Shown piece after piece: positions 19,522-32,341 of a stretch of DNA of 64,000 bases; the first letter of the stretch is position 1; each line of letters begins with the position of its first letter. The DNA is from Fonsecaea monophora (lineage: Eukaryota > Ascomycota > Eurotiomycetes > Chaetothyriales > Herpotrichiellaceae), in assembly GCF_001642475.1 (NCBI RefSeq), contig NW_019174001.1, positions 62,001 to 126,000 on the forward strand. The letters run 5' to 3'. A program made the position numbers and the translations under genes. The notes beneath the pieces were generated by a model. The model made no database searches and was not told the DNA's origin. It saw only the letters and a list, made by a program, of their open reading frames with translations.

Positions 19522-20870
19522 ATGGTGCATCCTCCGTCTTCAAAGGGAACACAGAGTCGTCGTCGTGGGATACAGTTCGCATTCGTGGCCTTCTGCCTCT
19601 TCGCCTTCAATATGTCCGGGTTGTGGGGGTGGCTGTAAGTATTGATTGCGGCAACGGCCGGCATATCTATCATTTGACGGGGACACTGACTTTCTGCTCA
19701 AGATGGCCCTTTTCAAACAGCCCACCGGATATGTCATCGGCCTCAACAACGGTAGGGGATACGCTCCTCGAAAAACTACGCAAAGAGTACAACTACCCGG
19801 GCCTCGCCGCCGCTTCCAGCAGACATGGCGACTTTTCCTCTGCGGTTACTGGTCTGAGGCGGATAGGGGCCTCGCTCAAGATCACCAAGGACGATCAATT
19901 TCATCTGGCGTCAAACACCAAGGCGATGACGGCCACTACCTTTGCAATTCTGGTTCAAGCTGGGCATTTGCGGTGGGATTCCACACTGGAGGAAGCCATT
20001 CCCTCTCTCGCTGATTCTATGGCCGAGGAGCACAAGAACACCACGATCAAGATGTTGACGTCGCATCGATCAGGCCTCGATATTGACTGGGCTGCCGATA
20101 CCTCGTTCTATGAGTCCTTGTACAGGCCCGACATATCCCCGAAGCAGGGTCGATGGCTGATGGTCCAGAAAGCACTGACCCAACCTCCAGCGAGAACCAA
20201 GGGCAGATTTTGTTACGACAACACCAACTATTTGATCACTGCCGCCATCATAGAGTTGATAATCGGAAGTACCTGGGAAGACTTTGTCCAGACTCGAATT
20301 TTCGAGCCTCTGGGCATGCAACACACAGGGTTTGGGCCCAACGATGAGACCAACGTTACTTCGATCTGCAATCCCTGGCCACACCGGTGGGTGTCGGAGC
20401 CGTATGGAGCGGCGGAACCTGTTTCAGACGTCGACTTTGACCACCGCGACAAACCGCCGGCTTTCAACCCAGCCGCGCGGGTTCATGCGCCGATGGCACA
20501 GTACAACAAGTTCCTGCAGGCTCACATCGATGGAGTCAACGGGTTAGACACGCCTCTCGGGCTGTCTCAGGAGATGTTCAAATTCCTGCACACGCCCTAC
20601 GCAGACGACGACATCTACACGCCCGGTGGGTGGCATTGTCAACGGCGGAACCCAGACGGTTCCGTCTACAGCATTTCGCACCCGGGGAGCAACAGGTACA
20701 ACTACGTAGTCGCGTACGCTGTCATTGGGAACGGTGGTGGTGGTGAAGAGGACCGCGAGGGAACGTACATGGTCATGACCAACATCGGTGGACTGGGCGT
20801 TGGCGACGGGTTGCGCAAGATCGCCGATGATCTGATAGACGGACGTCTCGCGCTTTTTTCCCACGGTTGA
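19522..20870 (+). CDS. Membrane-anchored beta-lactamase-related serine hydrolase
   Basis: Two exons, 19522-19634 and 19721-20870, give 420 residues. The uninterrupted frame would allow an upstream ATG at 19494, but the spliced model is better: exon 1 encodes a basic N-terminus and hydrophobic segment (RRRGIQFAFVAFCLFAFN, about 13-30), ends at a GTAAGT donor, and joins the catalytic domain in frame. The segment looks like a signal anchor. The catalytic domain has the class C/esterase motifs S-x-x-K (S102-N-T-K105) and Y-x-N (Y203-D-N205), LTSHRSGL and FEPLGMQHTGFG. Members hydrolyse esters, amides or polyketide thioesters (LovD-type) rather than antibiotics; the third KTG-like box is replaced by HPGSNRYNY. 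Substrate is unknown. It is about 80 residues shorter at the C-terminus than many relatives. Confidence 0.75.
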
Positions 20871-22212
20871 ATACGTACATCGATGTTGTTTTGAGTGGAA
20901 TAAAGGGGCGTAGAATGGCTTATTCTGCGTGCTCTAAGGGAAAAGGGAAGGCTTTTTTGGGGAGCAACACTGATAGATAACTACCACTTTCAGAGAACGG
21001 CAGAACGGTAGAGGGCGGATTCATGATGAATGACCGGTCATTTCACTCAATGATAACATTACCCAAGTACGAGGTGCCTGCCTACAGTACTCCGTGCAAG
21101 CAGTGCTCGAATTCCGGACTCCGTAATATGTCCTGTCTCCACCACCACCATCTCCATCTCCATCTCCGATCTCCACCGTCCCCACGCCCAACAACCCTTA
21201 CAAGCTCCAATTCTGGATACAAACGGCAAGGGCTCGCTAGCTGAGTACATAATAGCTCCGATGAGGTACCTCGTACATACATATGTATGTCAGAAACTGA
21301 CCATTTCGTAAGCACCCCCTCGCTCCTTTTTTGGGGACCTCGGAGCCCATGGAATGAACCACCGCTACACGATCCACGGTACATGCGATATACGCATTCG
21401 TCAGTGGCACCAGTGGCACCATTGACTTGGCCTGGCCTGGCCTGGCCCTCTACTGAGATCAATAATCCTCGTAAGTCGGAGGGGGCGGAAATCGGGGCCA
21501 TGTACGAATAGAACTGGCCACTGCGGAGCCGAAAAGCGAAAAGCGAGGTACGACGGCCCCAGTGCCATACTATCGTGGTATTACGTTTCTGTGAGCAGCC
21601 CAGAAACCGAGGACGCATGCACGAATCGGTTGACCTATTGCCTATCCAGCCCAGAATTGGTCATGGTACAACCAGATCCTCGCTCACATTCGGACATTCC
21701 CCGTAAAGCCCTCTTCAACCAGACGATGAAACACGATCGCTCGGGTTGATGGAAGCTGGCTGTCCGACGTTCTCTCCGTGGATATCCAATTCATGCCTGG
21801 GTCAGCCAGAGTCTCGCTCCCATCAGAGCCCAAAAAGCCACGGTACGTCTTCCCATTCTGGCCCTTCTTTCTCCACCAATTGGACATGTCTGTGTTTTGG
21901 GACCCTTCGCGTCGGTGACGAGGTGCATTGGCCGGCATTGAGCCACTGACAGAAATCTTCTCACATGATCTAAGCATCATCATCATCAGCAAGCCTGAGA
22001 CAAACGTCTTACTGGGAATGAACTGACCAAACAATTGTCATCGACCACTATAGTGCCGCCTGCCTCGCCAAACCCTCCCCCAGTGACTCCTGTCATCTGG
22101 CCTCTTTGGATCGCCAATGCAAATCTAGCAAGCACCCCCTCCTGCTTTGACAACAGATGTTAGATGCCATTGCAGCCTAGCGTGGGGGATGGCGTGGAGG
22201 TGCGTGCGTCCG
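20871..22212. other. Convergent intergenic, repeats and one weak candidate gene
   Basis: Lies between the convergent hydrolase and DCAF genes. It contains short direct repeats: GTGGCACCA twice (about 21401-21421) and a CCTGG run (about 21430-21446). A small minus-strand frame is listed separately. Confidence 0.45.
21684..21938 (-). CDS. Weak candidate small protein or exon
   Basis: An ATG-initiated frame of 84 codons (MPANAPRHRREGS to FTGNVRM) reads like protein, with SNWWRKKGQNGKTYRGFLG. An intron-like GTAAGAC...TTCTGTCAG segment (about 22012 to 21947) lies just upstream, so it could be a last exon. However, all three minus frames are largely open here and no family is recognised. Confidence 0.22.
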   Translation of the reverse strand: MPANAPRHRREGSQNTDMSNWWRKKGQNGKTYRGFLGSDGSETLADPGMNWISTERTSDSQLPSTRAIVFHRLVEEGFTGNVRM

Positions 22213-25200
22213 TCAAATCATATGGAGACTCGACATAATCCATGCCCTGACCAACAGCTCGTCCATGGAACCTACCGTGACAAAACTGTCTTCTGCAGTG
22301 CGCCTCAGTTCCACATCGTTCTGACTGGTGATCTCGTAGCTGCGGTGCATTGCCCGACGACTTCGGAGTCCACTGGAAGCCACGGCTCCAGAGCCATCGT
22401 CATCCTCATCGCTATCGTTGTCGTCTGCATTCCGAGTGCGTCGGCTCCGTCGACCTCCAAATCTGAGAGACGAGTGCACCCCTCCACCAGGATTAGCAAC
22501 GTCGATCCCTTTTTCTGCCGCCTCGCGTTCTCGACTGTCGCCTCCGGGGCCGAAGATTTTGACGGTACTGTCAATGCCGCTGCAAGCAATCATAGGCTCA
22601 TACGGGTGGCCCTGAACCACATTGACAACCTCGCCGTCTCCTTCCAGAATATTGAGGATCTTGCACGTCTTCCTGTCCCAGATGAAGAAATTGCCATCAT
22701 CGGAGCCGCTGACAACGTACTCATCATTGAGACCACAGAAATTCACGTCCTTGACAGTCCGTGTATTACAATGGCCTTTGTAAACTTTGGTATGTGACGT
22801 GTAGGGTACCTGGAGATTCACCGAAGCTCGTTCACGATACCGCGCAAACCCGATACGCCGTCGGAAGAAGAGACGTTCCGGTGCCTCCCCATCGTCGTCT
22901 TCTTCCTCGGTCTCTGAAGTGTCTGATTCCCATTCTTCGCCCTCGATATTGTCTTCATTTCCATCTTCGTCCGCATCCTCGACGTGGACAGTAAGTGGAG
23001 TGCCCATTTCTACATCTGGCTGGCTGGATCCCTCCGTGGTCTCGTGCGGAGTTTGGGCCGACTCCGTTGAAGACTCCCCCAAGTGGGTTCTCACAATGCC
23101 GATAGCTTCAACAATACGTTCCTCTTCGTCCGGGTCGATGTCTTCTTGAGACCGTTCTTCCTCCAAATCTGAGCTGGCCAACCGAAGTCTCAACCCCCCA
23201 AACGCTCGGTTCACAAAATCGAACGTAACCCCTTCCGCGGCACGCATGAGTAGGGACCGGCCTACCTTAAGCCCCCAGAACCTGGTTGCTGCGCCCTTGT
23301 CCATCACGCGTATTGTCGTGGAGGGATTCGACGGGTCAGACCGAGTCTCAGACATACCATGGCTGGCTACCAGCTCAATATTGTCGAGGGCTCTCGTGAA
23401 AGCCTGCACAGCCGACTTCTGATTCCTGAAAACATGACGAGTTTCGTCCCGCTCGAAACGATTTGTGTCTAGGTCCACAACCGGGGTCTCATCTTCTGCC
23501 AGATCCAAGAGATAGGCTTCCAATTTCGGCACAAAGGTTTGTACCGTGTCCTCTCGATCGAGGGGAAATCGAGGACTATCGGTACTCACGTTGGGCGGCC
23601 GCTTAAAACCTTGCAATACCGCAACTTGCCCACCATCTAGCCACAGAAGAATGGCTTTCAGGAAGTCGTAGCAAAATCTCGACTCTTTGCAGATGTTCTT
23701 ACCTTCGTGAGCTGCAGGTCTAATCTGGTCGAATTGTGCGAGCCGAACATCCGGGGCTGAGGTGAGGCTTTGCAAACGTCCACCGAGGGTGCGGGCCAAA
23801 CAGCCAGCCGCTTGCACGAATCGCCAACTCGATTGTCGATTTCTCCTCAAAGTATTTTGTAGAGTGACATCCTCCTCACTCGGGTTTATCGGGTATGACC
23901 ATGTACGGATGACCTCGTCCATCTGAGGAAGCAGCGAGGCACATCGGCCAAGGGCACTAGTAAATGCGGCCGTATGGGGTGTGAGATCTGAAGTCCCCTC
24001 TAGAGACGCAGAAACATCGGCGCTTAATGAGGCAGAGAAGTCAAACAAGGTCTTGCGGAGTTGAATGAGTGATCTTGCCACCCGTTCACTCGATTTCTGA
24101 GCTTCCGAGAGCAGGAGCTCATGAGCTGACGAGGTCCCAGCCGTCGTTTCGGACATGGGGGAAGGGATAGGGATAAGCTCAGACTCTCCGTCAGCGAACC
24201 TTGCCAACAGAGCAGTGCGGCCCTCTTCTGGACGGTCGTCCGGAACCCTCCGTAGACGCCTACTGGGATTGGCTGCATCGCCCAGACTGCTGGAAGAGGC
24301 GTTCGCTTTTCCCCTCTTCCTTTTGCGGCCGGAAAGGCTTCTAAGCAGGAAACCTTCATGGGCCCGGGCATCGGCTTCCCTCACGTCGGGCGACTGGACG
24401 ATATCAAAACTGTAGATATGATCTGAAGACCAAGAGGCCACGAGATTGTTGGGGTTGGCATCACTGATCTTGCACGCCGTGATATGGCCATGTCCACGCG
24501 GTCCCATCTTGCGCTTGTTGTTAGGCCCAAATCGTCTAACACACCTGGTTGCGTCAGCCATGGCCTCGTCTTCTGGGGAGCCCGCGTCAGGCTTTCGAGT
24601 GCCAGGTTGGCCCTTCTCAGAGCTCAGATCTCGACCAAGCATGCGCCTGTCGTGCAAAAAGCAATGAAGATGAGCCCCACCAAGCGCAATGTACTGTGGC
24701 TGACTGGGCGCGCAGGAGATGGTGTTCAAATCGAGGGCATATTTCTTGTAAGAAATGAGGGGAGGAGGCGAGTCGCCACTGTCGCTCTGAGCTCCCTGGT
24801 GAAATCGTGCGAAGCCCCGGAGACCCCGAGGAGCAGGATATGCTGACGAAGGCTGTCTGAGATCCCATTGTCGCACATCGCCATCCTCGGAGCACGTCAA
24901 GAACAGGTAAGGACTGGACTCGGTCACTATTCTCTTTGTGCGATCTGAGTGGCTTCGATATACCCGACAGTTGGTATTGCCTTCATTCAGCCACCTCGCG
25001 TTCCGAAAGAACCTGTTGAACCTCCGGCTTCTTGTGCCTGCGTCGCTCGACGTGCTCTGGCTCGCAGCTCCAGCATATTCCAGATCGAAGACGCGGACTT
25101 CGGAGTCTCCGGCGCATGTAACAACGGTGTGATCGCCCGAGTGGGGCATGAACTTGACTGAGAAGATGTTTGCATGGTGACCGGTGCTCACACTTGTGTT

Positions 25201-25546
25201 CAGCGTAAAGGGCTGGGTACTCCCAGGTGCATTGTAATCCCAGATATTGAGATAGGTATCATCGGAGCCTGAAGCCAGAAGGTTGCCACTTTTCGACCAA
25301 CTACCAAAGACAGTATCAGCACAGGTGTCCCTTACGCACGCAACGAGAACGGAGGGGGGGGGGGGGGCAGAATTGGTGAGACCTATACCAGAGGGCATTG
25401 ACGCAACCGGTGTGAGCTCCAAGCTCATTGACAATATCCAAATCTTCCACCCAAGACTTATCCCCATACAGAGTTTTAATGGACCTGCTTCTTCTTGTCT
25501 CGCCCAAAGATCGCTTCAGTAGCCGAAGGTCAAACTTGTCGCCCAT
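22213..25546 (-). CDS. WD40/TPR protein of the DCAF6/Iqw1-WDTC1 group (CUL4 substrate receptor-like)
   Basis: Two exons, 25546-25389 and 25300-22213, give 1081 residues. Splicing joins GAHTGCVNAL to CWSKSGNLLASGSDD, completing the first WD repeat. N-terminal WD repeats span about 45-350 (SDDTYLNIWDYN, VTCAGDSEVRVFD, CSEDGDVRQWDLRQ; the latter fits a WDxR/DDB1-binding repeat). A basic RKRKRGK stretch may be a nuclear signal. A helical TPR-like middle part and a very acidic stretch (EGEEWESDTSETEEEDDD) follow. Two closing WD repeats are clear: YVVSGSDDGNFFIWDRKT and ACSGIDSTVKIFGPG. This split-propeller layout with a central insertion matches DCAF6/DCAF8-type receptors and S. pombe Iqw1, which recruit substrates to CUL4-DDB1 ligases. 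The intron carries a 14-base homopolymer. Confidence 0.85.
25354..25367. repeat. 14-base G homopolymer inside the DCAF gene intron
   Basis: A run of 14 G on the plus strand (C on the coding strand) lies inside the 88-base intron, 34 bases from the donor. It could act as a polypyrimidine tract and will be length-unstable. Confidence 0.9.
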
Positions 25547-27099
25547 GTCGTATCAGCCGGGGGGCAACTGAAGTCTGTAAACTGAGGAGGGGATGAATTG
25601 ACACATGCAAGATACGAAGCCTTGTGCCGACGAGGATGACCTCGGCTGAGGGCGCAGTTGGATGTGATGTGAGGTTTGTTCGGTGCCGGCTCAAATTGTG
25701 CACGCACGGGGAACTATGAACGAGGCTAACGGTGGAGGGAGCATGTGGTTTCTGAGTTGCACCGAGTATTGTGGAAGCGCTCGGCTAAAATGGTGGCAAA
25801 GCGAGCGCTGGAAGAGGGCAGCAGTCTGTGAGAGACGATACAGAGTGGTTCTTGGTAAGAAGCAGGTACCCAAGAGGGAGCAAAGCCTTGGATCTAGAGA
25901 GGGACTTAGTGATGTGGGCGCAGTCAGAGGGATGTGTTTACGCCATGCTGAGTGATGGCGGAGGCGGAGGTGCGGACCATACAATAACCATGAAGATGGA
26001 AAATGAGGGAAGGACCCAAGCATTGCCGTCACCGTCACTGGCACCACGACCCGCCAAACGGAAATGGTTGTTAGCCTTGCTGGTGCCACTAGTGCCTCTG
26101 AGGGCCACTAAATGCCACTAGTTCAACCCCGCGCAGGTCACCGAGGCTCAAGACATTAGCAAACTCCTCGTAATGCTCATGGCTTTACTCGTATTTGTAC
26201 ATCCGTCCAGTGTTACGCCTATAGGCCCCTTATGTACAAGTAGTATTCAGCAAGTTGTAACCCTATTGCTCGGGTCTTTTTTGTCATTCGGCGTCCTCCC
26301 TCCTCATTCCGCATCTACTAGTACTCGTACAGTAAGTAGATACAAGCTACTTTCAAACTCTTGAGAATCCACCCTCGGTAGAATCCCATCCCACTCATTC
26401 GTCAGACCTCAATGTAAGGCATTATTTGATATTTCAACAATTCTGCTCAATGGTTTTTTCTTCTTCTTTCCAACAAGGAAGTTTCATCCAGTGTTCTCCC
26501 TCGAGCGATGGGGCTCCCGTGAAACACCGTTTCCCAGCCTTTCGTGCTCATAGTACATGTTTGCCTCCTTGTCTTCTGTAACGCCTCCCGGGTATACCCC
26601 ATTACCAGCCGAAGCATATCCCACGTAATACTCGCTGGCCATTTATCTGGCCCCGTGATCCACACCCTTTTTTTTCAATATGCGCCTCCTGTTTCGGGAA
26701 GTTGCTAGGATGGCTATACGCCAGACAGCTTCATTGTTCTCGTACAACGCCGTGTGCCATGGCTCCGGAAAAGCCTCTTTGCAGCTCCCACTCTGAGCCG
26801 CAGCGACTGATGTCCATAGAATAAGGCCTCCCGGTTTTAGAGCCCTCGCCCTGTTGTGTGCGCACCTCGGTTCTCAATCGTTTGCTCTAGAGTAATGGCA
26901 GACGCATCTCCTTGCATTTCACAAGCCATATGGGGTGTTTCTTCCGGCTGCGGTGGATCGAGTAGATCATGATAACCATTTGAGCTCGGTATTGGTAGGC
27001 CCGCGGGGGGGTGTGGCAAACTTTGTCTTGTTGCTGCCTATAACCACAATGCCCGCTAGCAGTCGCGACTATCTCGACTTTGGACCCGGTTTGCCTCAC
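25547..27099. promoter_or_regulatory. Upstream region of the DCAF gene
   Basis: 1.55 kb between two minus-strand genes. I see no supported gene. It contains CCACTAGTGCC/GCCACTAG repeats near 26085-26120. Presumably DCAF promoter plus the 3' UTR of the coiled-coil gene. Confidence 0.4.
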
Positions 27100-29057
27100 C
27101 TAACTATCATCTGTGCGGCGTTTTTTGCTCGTGAGTGATTTTCGAACGTTCTCCATTGCGGTAATTGCACTTTCGATCTGCTCGGCCTCTCCCGCGAGCT
27201 CTTGAAGCATTAGTTCCAATTCGACACACCGGCGCCGAAGCCTGATAATCTCTTCTCTAAGAACCTCAACGGAGCCCGAAGTCAGAATGGGATCGTTTGC
27301 CACGGGGGTCGTGGAACCAGAAACCGGCCTCGTCTCGGGAAGCTTTTCCTTACCGGACTCGAGTTCTTCAATTCGTTTCTGCAGCGCTGCCCGTTCTCGC
27401 TCCCACCCTTCTCGCTCCAGTCTGAACCGTCGTGCTTCGTCAGCTCCCTTGAGTTGTAGTTGCGATGACATAGCCACGATTTGTCTCCACTGTGCACCAT
27501 CTGCTGACGATTGCTGATGAACTTCGTCACGTGATTTGACCAGATCCTGGACCTGACTTTCCAATGCATCTACCTGTTGCTGGAGCCGTATTTTGTCCTC
27601 GGTCAACGTGTTGATTTCGTGATCGGACACTTGCGACTTCTTGTCCAAAGCGGTGCACCGAATCTGAGACCTTGAAAAAGCGGCCAACAACTGGTCATGT
27701 TCACGTTGTAGAGTCTGAAGCGCGAGAGTCTTGGTCGAAATCTGGTGTTGTAGGTCTTGGAGGTGAGAAGTGTGGGCAGCCTGAGTTGTCGTGGGAGAGT
27801 ATTGTACATATTCCGAACTCCCTGTCCGCGGATATTGAATTGATGGTGGTGACGGCAGCGTGCGGCTGGATGGTTGAGATTGCATGGGCGACTGTGCTGA
27901 GCCGAAAACCGAACTGGAAGACGAGGCATGAGGCGACTGCCCCGAGCCCGAGGCCGTCTGCTCGTATGGTGGATTTCTTTTCAACTCTTCCCCTTGAAGG
28001 ATTGGGGGAAGTCCTTGTTCGAATGGACGTGGCATTTGGACAGCTGGGTGCTCAAGTGTGCGACGTTGGTGATCATCACTTCGAGGAGTGTCTGGCGGAA
28101 GGGGTGCTTTGCGGGGGTCATTTATAGATGTGGGAGCCGCCGAAGATTGCCCATGGATAGATAAACGACGTATGTCGTTTACAAATGGGGGCGGAACAAC
28201 ATCAGCCAGGGGGGGTAACCCCGGTTTCGACGTAACTACGTGTGACTGTATGAGGCGACTCGTATTTCGAAGTTCATTGAGGGTCCATGTAAGAGACTGT
28301 TTGAGGCCTAGCTTAGTCACTTCGACTCCGATAGACTTTTTTGGTCCCGTCAGCACTTCCCGTTCCAATGGGGCGGACCGGGGCTTACCTCGAAAGGGCT
28401 TTTTTGCCCTGTTGAAATGGCCAGAGCTCGAGTGACCTCTGATTGAAGCTCCAAGAACCCATGTACGAGGTCCAGCACCAGCGACTCGGTATCTGAACAG
28501 TTGCCGCATGATCCGCGCCACGCTTGATGATGGGGTATATCTTCTGGAGGGGGCGCGGGAGGGCGATGCTCTCCCGGGTAAACATACGAGCTGGTCTGGG
28601 GGGCGAAAGGCGGTCGTCAGTCACTCTCACCAATAGACGTGCCCATCCCAACCCTTCCGAGGATATGGTTATGGCGTCTATGCGACCACCAGTCACATAC
28701 CTGAGGGTATATCCTGCTCTTGGACGATTGCACGTCTGTTTCTAACCTCTCCGGTATATAATCCAGTCGCGGACGCTTGTCCGGAGGCTCTTCCAACTCC
28801 ACCCGTGGACTGGTGCTCCCGGGAGACCAGAAGTATCTAGCAGGAGATGATCGGTCTGTGGTACGTCGCTGGTGAGATTGGTCCATAGGCAGGTCGCGTT
28901 TTCGGGGTGTCTGATGCAACGACGGCGAGAAAGGACCATCTACCCCTCGGCGAGAGGGTTCAGGCGCACTGGTGACACGGGAGAGGAGGCTGGAAGCCAT
29001 AGAGGTATTGGGCTTCACATCTTCTGGCTCATCTGGAGAATAGAAATCACCGTCCAT
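27100..29057 (-). CDS. Unrecognised coiled-coil protein with CxxC-containing N-terminal part
   Basis: Exons 29057-28701, 28595-28389 and 28335-27100 give 599 residues. Donors are GTATGT and GTAAGC; the second intron (53 bases) has branch GCTGAC but an unusual AAAAAAG acceptor. All junctions are in phase. The N-terminus is Pro/Ser-rich with KRPRLDYIPERL, a possible nuclear signal. The middle exon encodes WRGSCGNCSDTESLVLDLV followed by a conserved-looking helix running into KLGLKQSLTWTLNEL. After a disordered Ser/Gln stretch, a coiled coil spans about 345-580 with a basic end SKKRR. The start is uncertain: an upstream frame (about 29345-29247) reads GSRRSPRVCNIKDLPPAP and may be an additional 5' exon. 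Possibly a nuclear or structural protein; I do not recognise the family. Confidence 0.6.
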
Positions 29058-32000
29058 CCCTTCCACCGATCTCGCACCAGCTTCTGGTCCTTTGTCAAAC
29101 GGGAGTGGCGTGTGCAAGGCAACATTTGAGGGGACAGTGGCTGAGGAAGAGGACGCGTGTGGCAAACCAGCGCGAGGACAAGGAGGGTCGGTCTAGGACG
29201 AGGACTTTTTTTTCTTCTCGGTTTAGGCGCCGTGTAATCGTACGTACCTTCCCGCCTAAGTTATCGTAAAGGACGGGCGCGGGAGGCAAATCCTTGATAT
29301 TGCATACTCGCGGACTGCGACGAGAGCCAGGACGGGTACCATAGCATGCCTAAGCAGGCATGGGGGAGACTGTATAGTATGTTATGTCCTTGACTGGATC
29401 GCCCTGCAGCTAGGAAGGAAATGGGATCGAGCAAAGACCAGGGCGAGGTAACAGAGATGGTGGTCGTCGATTGGACCGTGGAAAGGCGGGCGCCAGGGGA
29501 TAAAGAGGATCTGGTCGAGAGAAGGCAGAGATCGAGAAGGATTGGAGAAGAGGAGCAAGAACTATGATAATTGGAGTCAGCCCGCAGGAAGTACGAGGTA
29601 AATTTTGGGAATGGAAAAAGATCCAGAGATCACCGCGCTCCGTACTTTGTTTCGAAGAAGTTTAGTACGTAGTGGTGCGCATGGATCACTTTACCAGCAG
29701 GGCGCCAACGGTCAAAGTTTAGCCTCCCGCCAGTCAAGGATACTGCAACGGGCAGCCTGGTGGTGCGTCTCGGCCGCGAGGGCCATCTTTTTGGGAAATG
29801 GGAGCTCCGATTCGCCTACGTAGAGGGCCTTGAGGGTTTCCAGGTGGGTGAAATGTTTGCTTCGCTCCGCGTGTGGTCCATTGTAACAGAGATGTTCTGT
29901 AAAAGGTGCGCTTGCTCCTTTGGGCTCGCCACGGCTGGCGTGTTTTCGGGATGCGAACGAGGCCAGCTATTGTGTCATTGGCAGGGCGGAATGGATCTGG
30001 AAGAGCCTATCGGAGGTGACCTCGACAACTGACATCAAAAAACTAACCCGAGGGGGGAAGTGGTGTAAGGATTGCTGGAGTCAAGGAAACGGCACCCATG
30101 GGGGACCTAACATTCCACGAGAGATAACGTGATCGAAGACAGAGAAAAGGAAAAAGGGGGGGAGGAGGGGGAGGAAGCGAGCGTCATGCACAACAAGGAG
30201 GTCGAGGGAAAAAAAAAGATCCTATACCCAAAGGCAGATGCAATGCCTTGTTGGGAAGTTCCCCAGCCTATCTAGGGAAAGCTTCGAGGCAAGGGAAGCT
30301 GGCTGACTCGTCGCCGCCTTGGGTGAATGGCGCTCACTGGGTAAGAGCAGCGAGAACCAGTCATCGGCCACCACTAACAGCACTTCACAGCCATACCACC
30401 TCCCACCAGGTGATTACCCCTACAAGTCTCCAGCTGGTGCCAACTGCAGACAACAGCCAACAGCCAACGGCAGCCACCCTTCCGAAATTCTTACCTGATC
30501 AATTGCCACTGCTGCACTCCATAACTGTGTGTTGTAACCTCTCCAGCTCCAGTTTTCCGATGACTACAGTTGACCACAGTATTAGATAAGCCACTCACTA
30601 AACCCGATCCCTACCCATCTCCTCCGGAGCCAAGCGCGGCCGCAAAAGAGACCCATCGACAGAACGAAAGATGAACCGACTACCAAATGGATTAGTGACC
30701 ACAAGCTCGGCCGTGTGGACTAGGGCCTCCAATGCCTAGCCAGCAAAATGGGACAAGAGAGGGGACTCCGTTGGACAAGGCAAGTACAAATGTGGTACAT
30801 GGGCACTAGGTACCTACATCACATCGAAAAGAGGGCTCTTCTCACGCTCCTTGAAAGGTATCGGCACCCGAGGACAGGCCACGATCAGGCATACCACGTG
30901 GGTGCTAGTAACATTGACCCAAGGTAGGGATATGTATATCACCCAACTCTTTTGATCCTTGAGATACTGGGTCGCTAGGCACGATCGAGACAGGCAAGTC
31001 GTGAAGGAATGTCATGGGCCAATTCACACCGAATACTTGCCGAATCCTGCAGGGTCCACGACCAAGACAAATCCAACGTTATCATGCTCTGGAGTCTCTG
31101 CCTTTACAAGTAGTAGTGCCAGTTCTCGCACGAAACGAATCCCTTCGCAGCCTAGCACTTATCCGGTTAGAGATCTGCAGAGCAAAGTATACCGCTCTTG
31201 CCTCTCCCTCCTGACCACCACGCCTCTTGGTCTCGCCGCAGGCCCGCAAGAACGCATAGCGAGGTTCACACAAGACTGCTCCTACTAGAATTAGAAAGAG
31301 AGAGGTACTGGATTACTACGGACCCCTGGCAGGGATAGCATGACGAATCAGAAGTCTCAAGCACAGCCGAAAGGTTTTGAGAGGAGCCGAGACGGAAGCG
31401 GTTTCTTGCAATGAGACCAGTAAGAGAGAGACATCTCTGCTCTGAGTAATGGGCGATAGCGAAAAAAAAAAACAACAATAATTACTCTTCATTCAAGTCA
31501 AGTGGTCAATGCACCTGGACTCGGGCCGAAGAGAAGAGGGGGGCGTATTATTCATCCAGCCCCTCGACAGTCATGGGCAAAAACGTCGGCAGTTCTCCAC
31601 TGACATGCAGCGGCACCAGGGAGCGGTTGACGTTTGGCTCTAGGAACGAGCAGGAGAATGGAGGGGAGAAGCTTGGTAGATCGGCCCTCAACTTTCATCC
31701 CTACGACTGTGGGGGCAACTAACTAGGTAAGATGGGCCAAAGCTTCTGCACCAACTTACACTAGCTACACTATAACTAATTCAATCCTAGTGAATTGACT
31801 CGGAACACATCTTGGACCTTTCCCTGGGAGTGCCCTCGTCATTCTGCATCTCAAGGGGGCCTTCTTCGGTCGCCCATGATTCGACCGACTCGGTCCTCCC
31901 TTCACACAACGAGTCCCACTATCCCGACACCCTCCGGTCGCCAAGAACTCGGATATGCAGTGGGAAGGTCTTCTCGAAGCTCACTGCCACTCTCTGTGAC

Positions 32001-32341
32001 CTCGCTTCGGGTTAATCCACCGTCCCTTTTCTGTGAAATACTACTCCATCGTTCTCTTCGCTTGAACCATCGAAATGGCTCTTTGGTCGCGCTCCAAACA
32101 ACACAGATTCCCCTCTACATCTTCGATTCAAGCCGAAAACCTTGTCAGCAGATCTTCCCTTTGTGGGAATGCGCACCCTTGAGGAGTTTGCGCCAGGAGG
32201 ACGAAATCTAGGAACGGGTTTCTTTCCAAGCTTCTCTTGTGTCTTGTTCTTTGGATGTGACGACACCAAAGCTTCGGGCACACTCGTTCAGATCCAGCGT
32301 GCTCTTGCGCGCTGAGTTGTTGTAGTGCTATCGCCGCGGCT
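29058..32341. other. 3.3 kb intergenic stretch, no supported gene
   Basis: The longest gene-poor stretch here, between two minus-strand genes. The proximal part probably holds 5' exon(s) or leader of the coiled-coil gene. A purine-rich block (about 30143-30222), CAACAGCCAACAGCCAACGGCAGCC-like repetition (near 30450) and AGGTACCTAC (30809) are visible. Open frames lack starts or recognisable motifs. A non-coding RNA cannot be excluded. Confidence 0.4.

Noticed and set aside
19494..19730. Unspliced N-terminus of the serine hydrolase starting at 19494
   Set aside because: The alternative frame from 19522 encodes a hydrophobic anchor, ends at GTAAGT and joins the catalytic domain in phase.
22147..22797. 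216-codon plus-strand frame
   Set aside because: It is antisense to the WD40 repeats of the DCAF gene, which explains its openness.
30248..30589. 113-codon plus-strand frame in the large gap
   Set aside because: No domain, compositional repeats of CAACAGC type, and no conserved start context.
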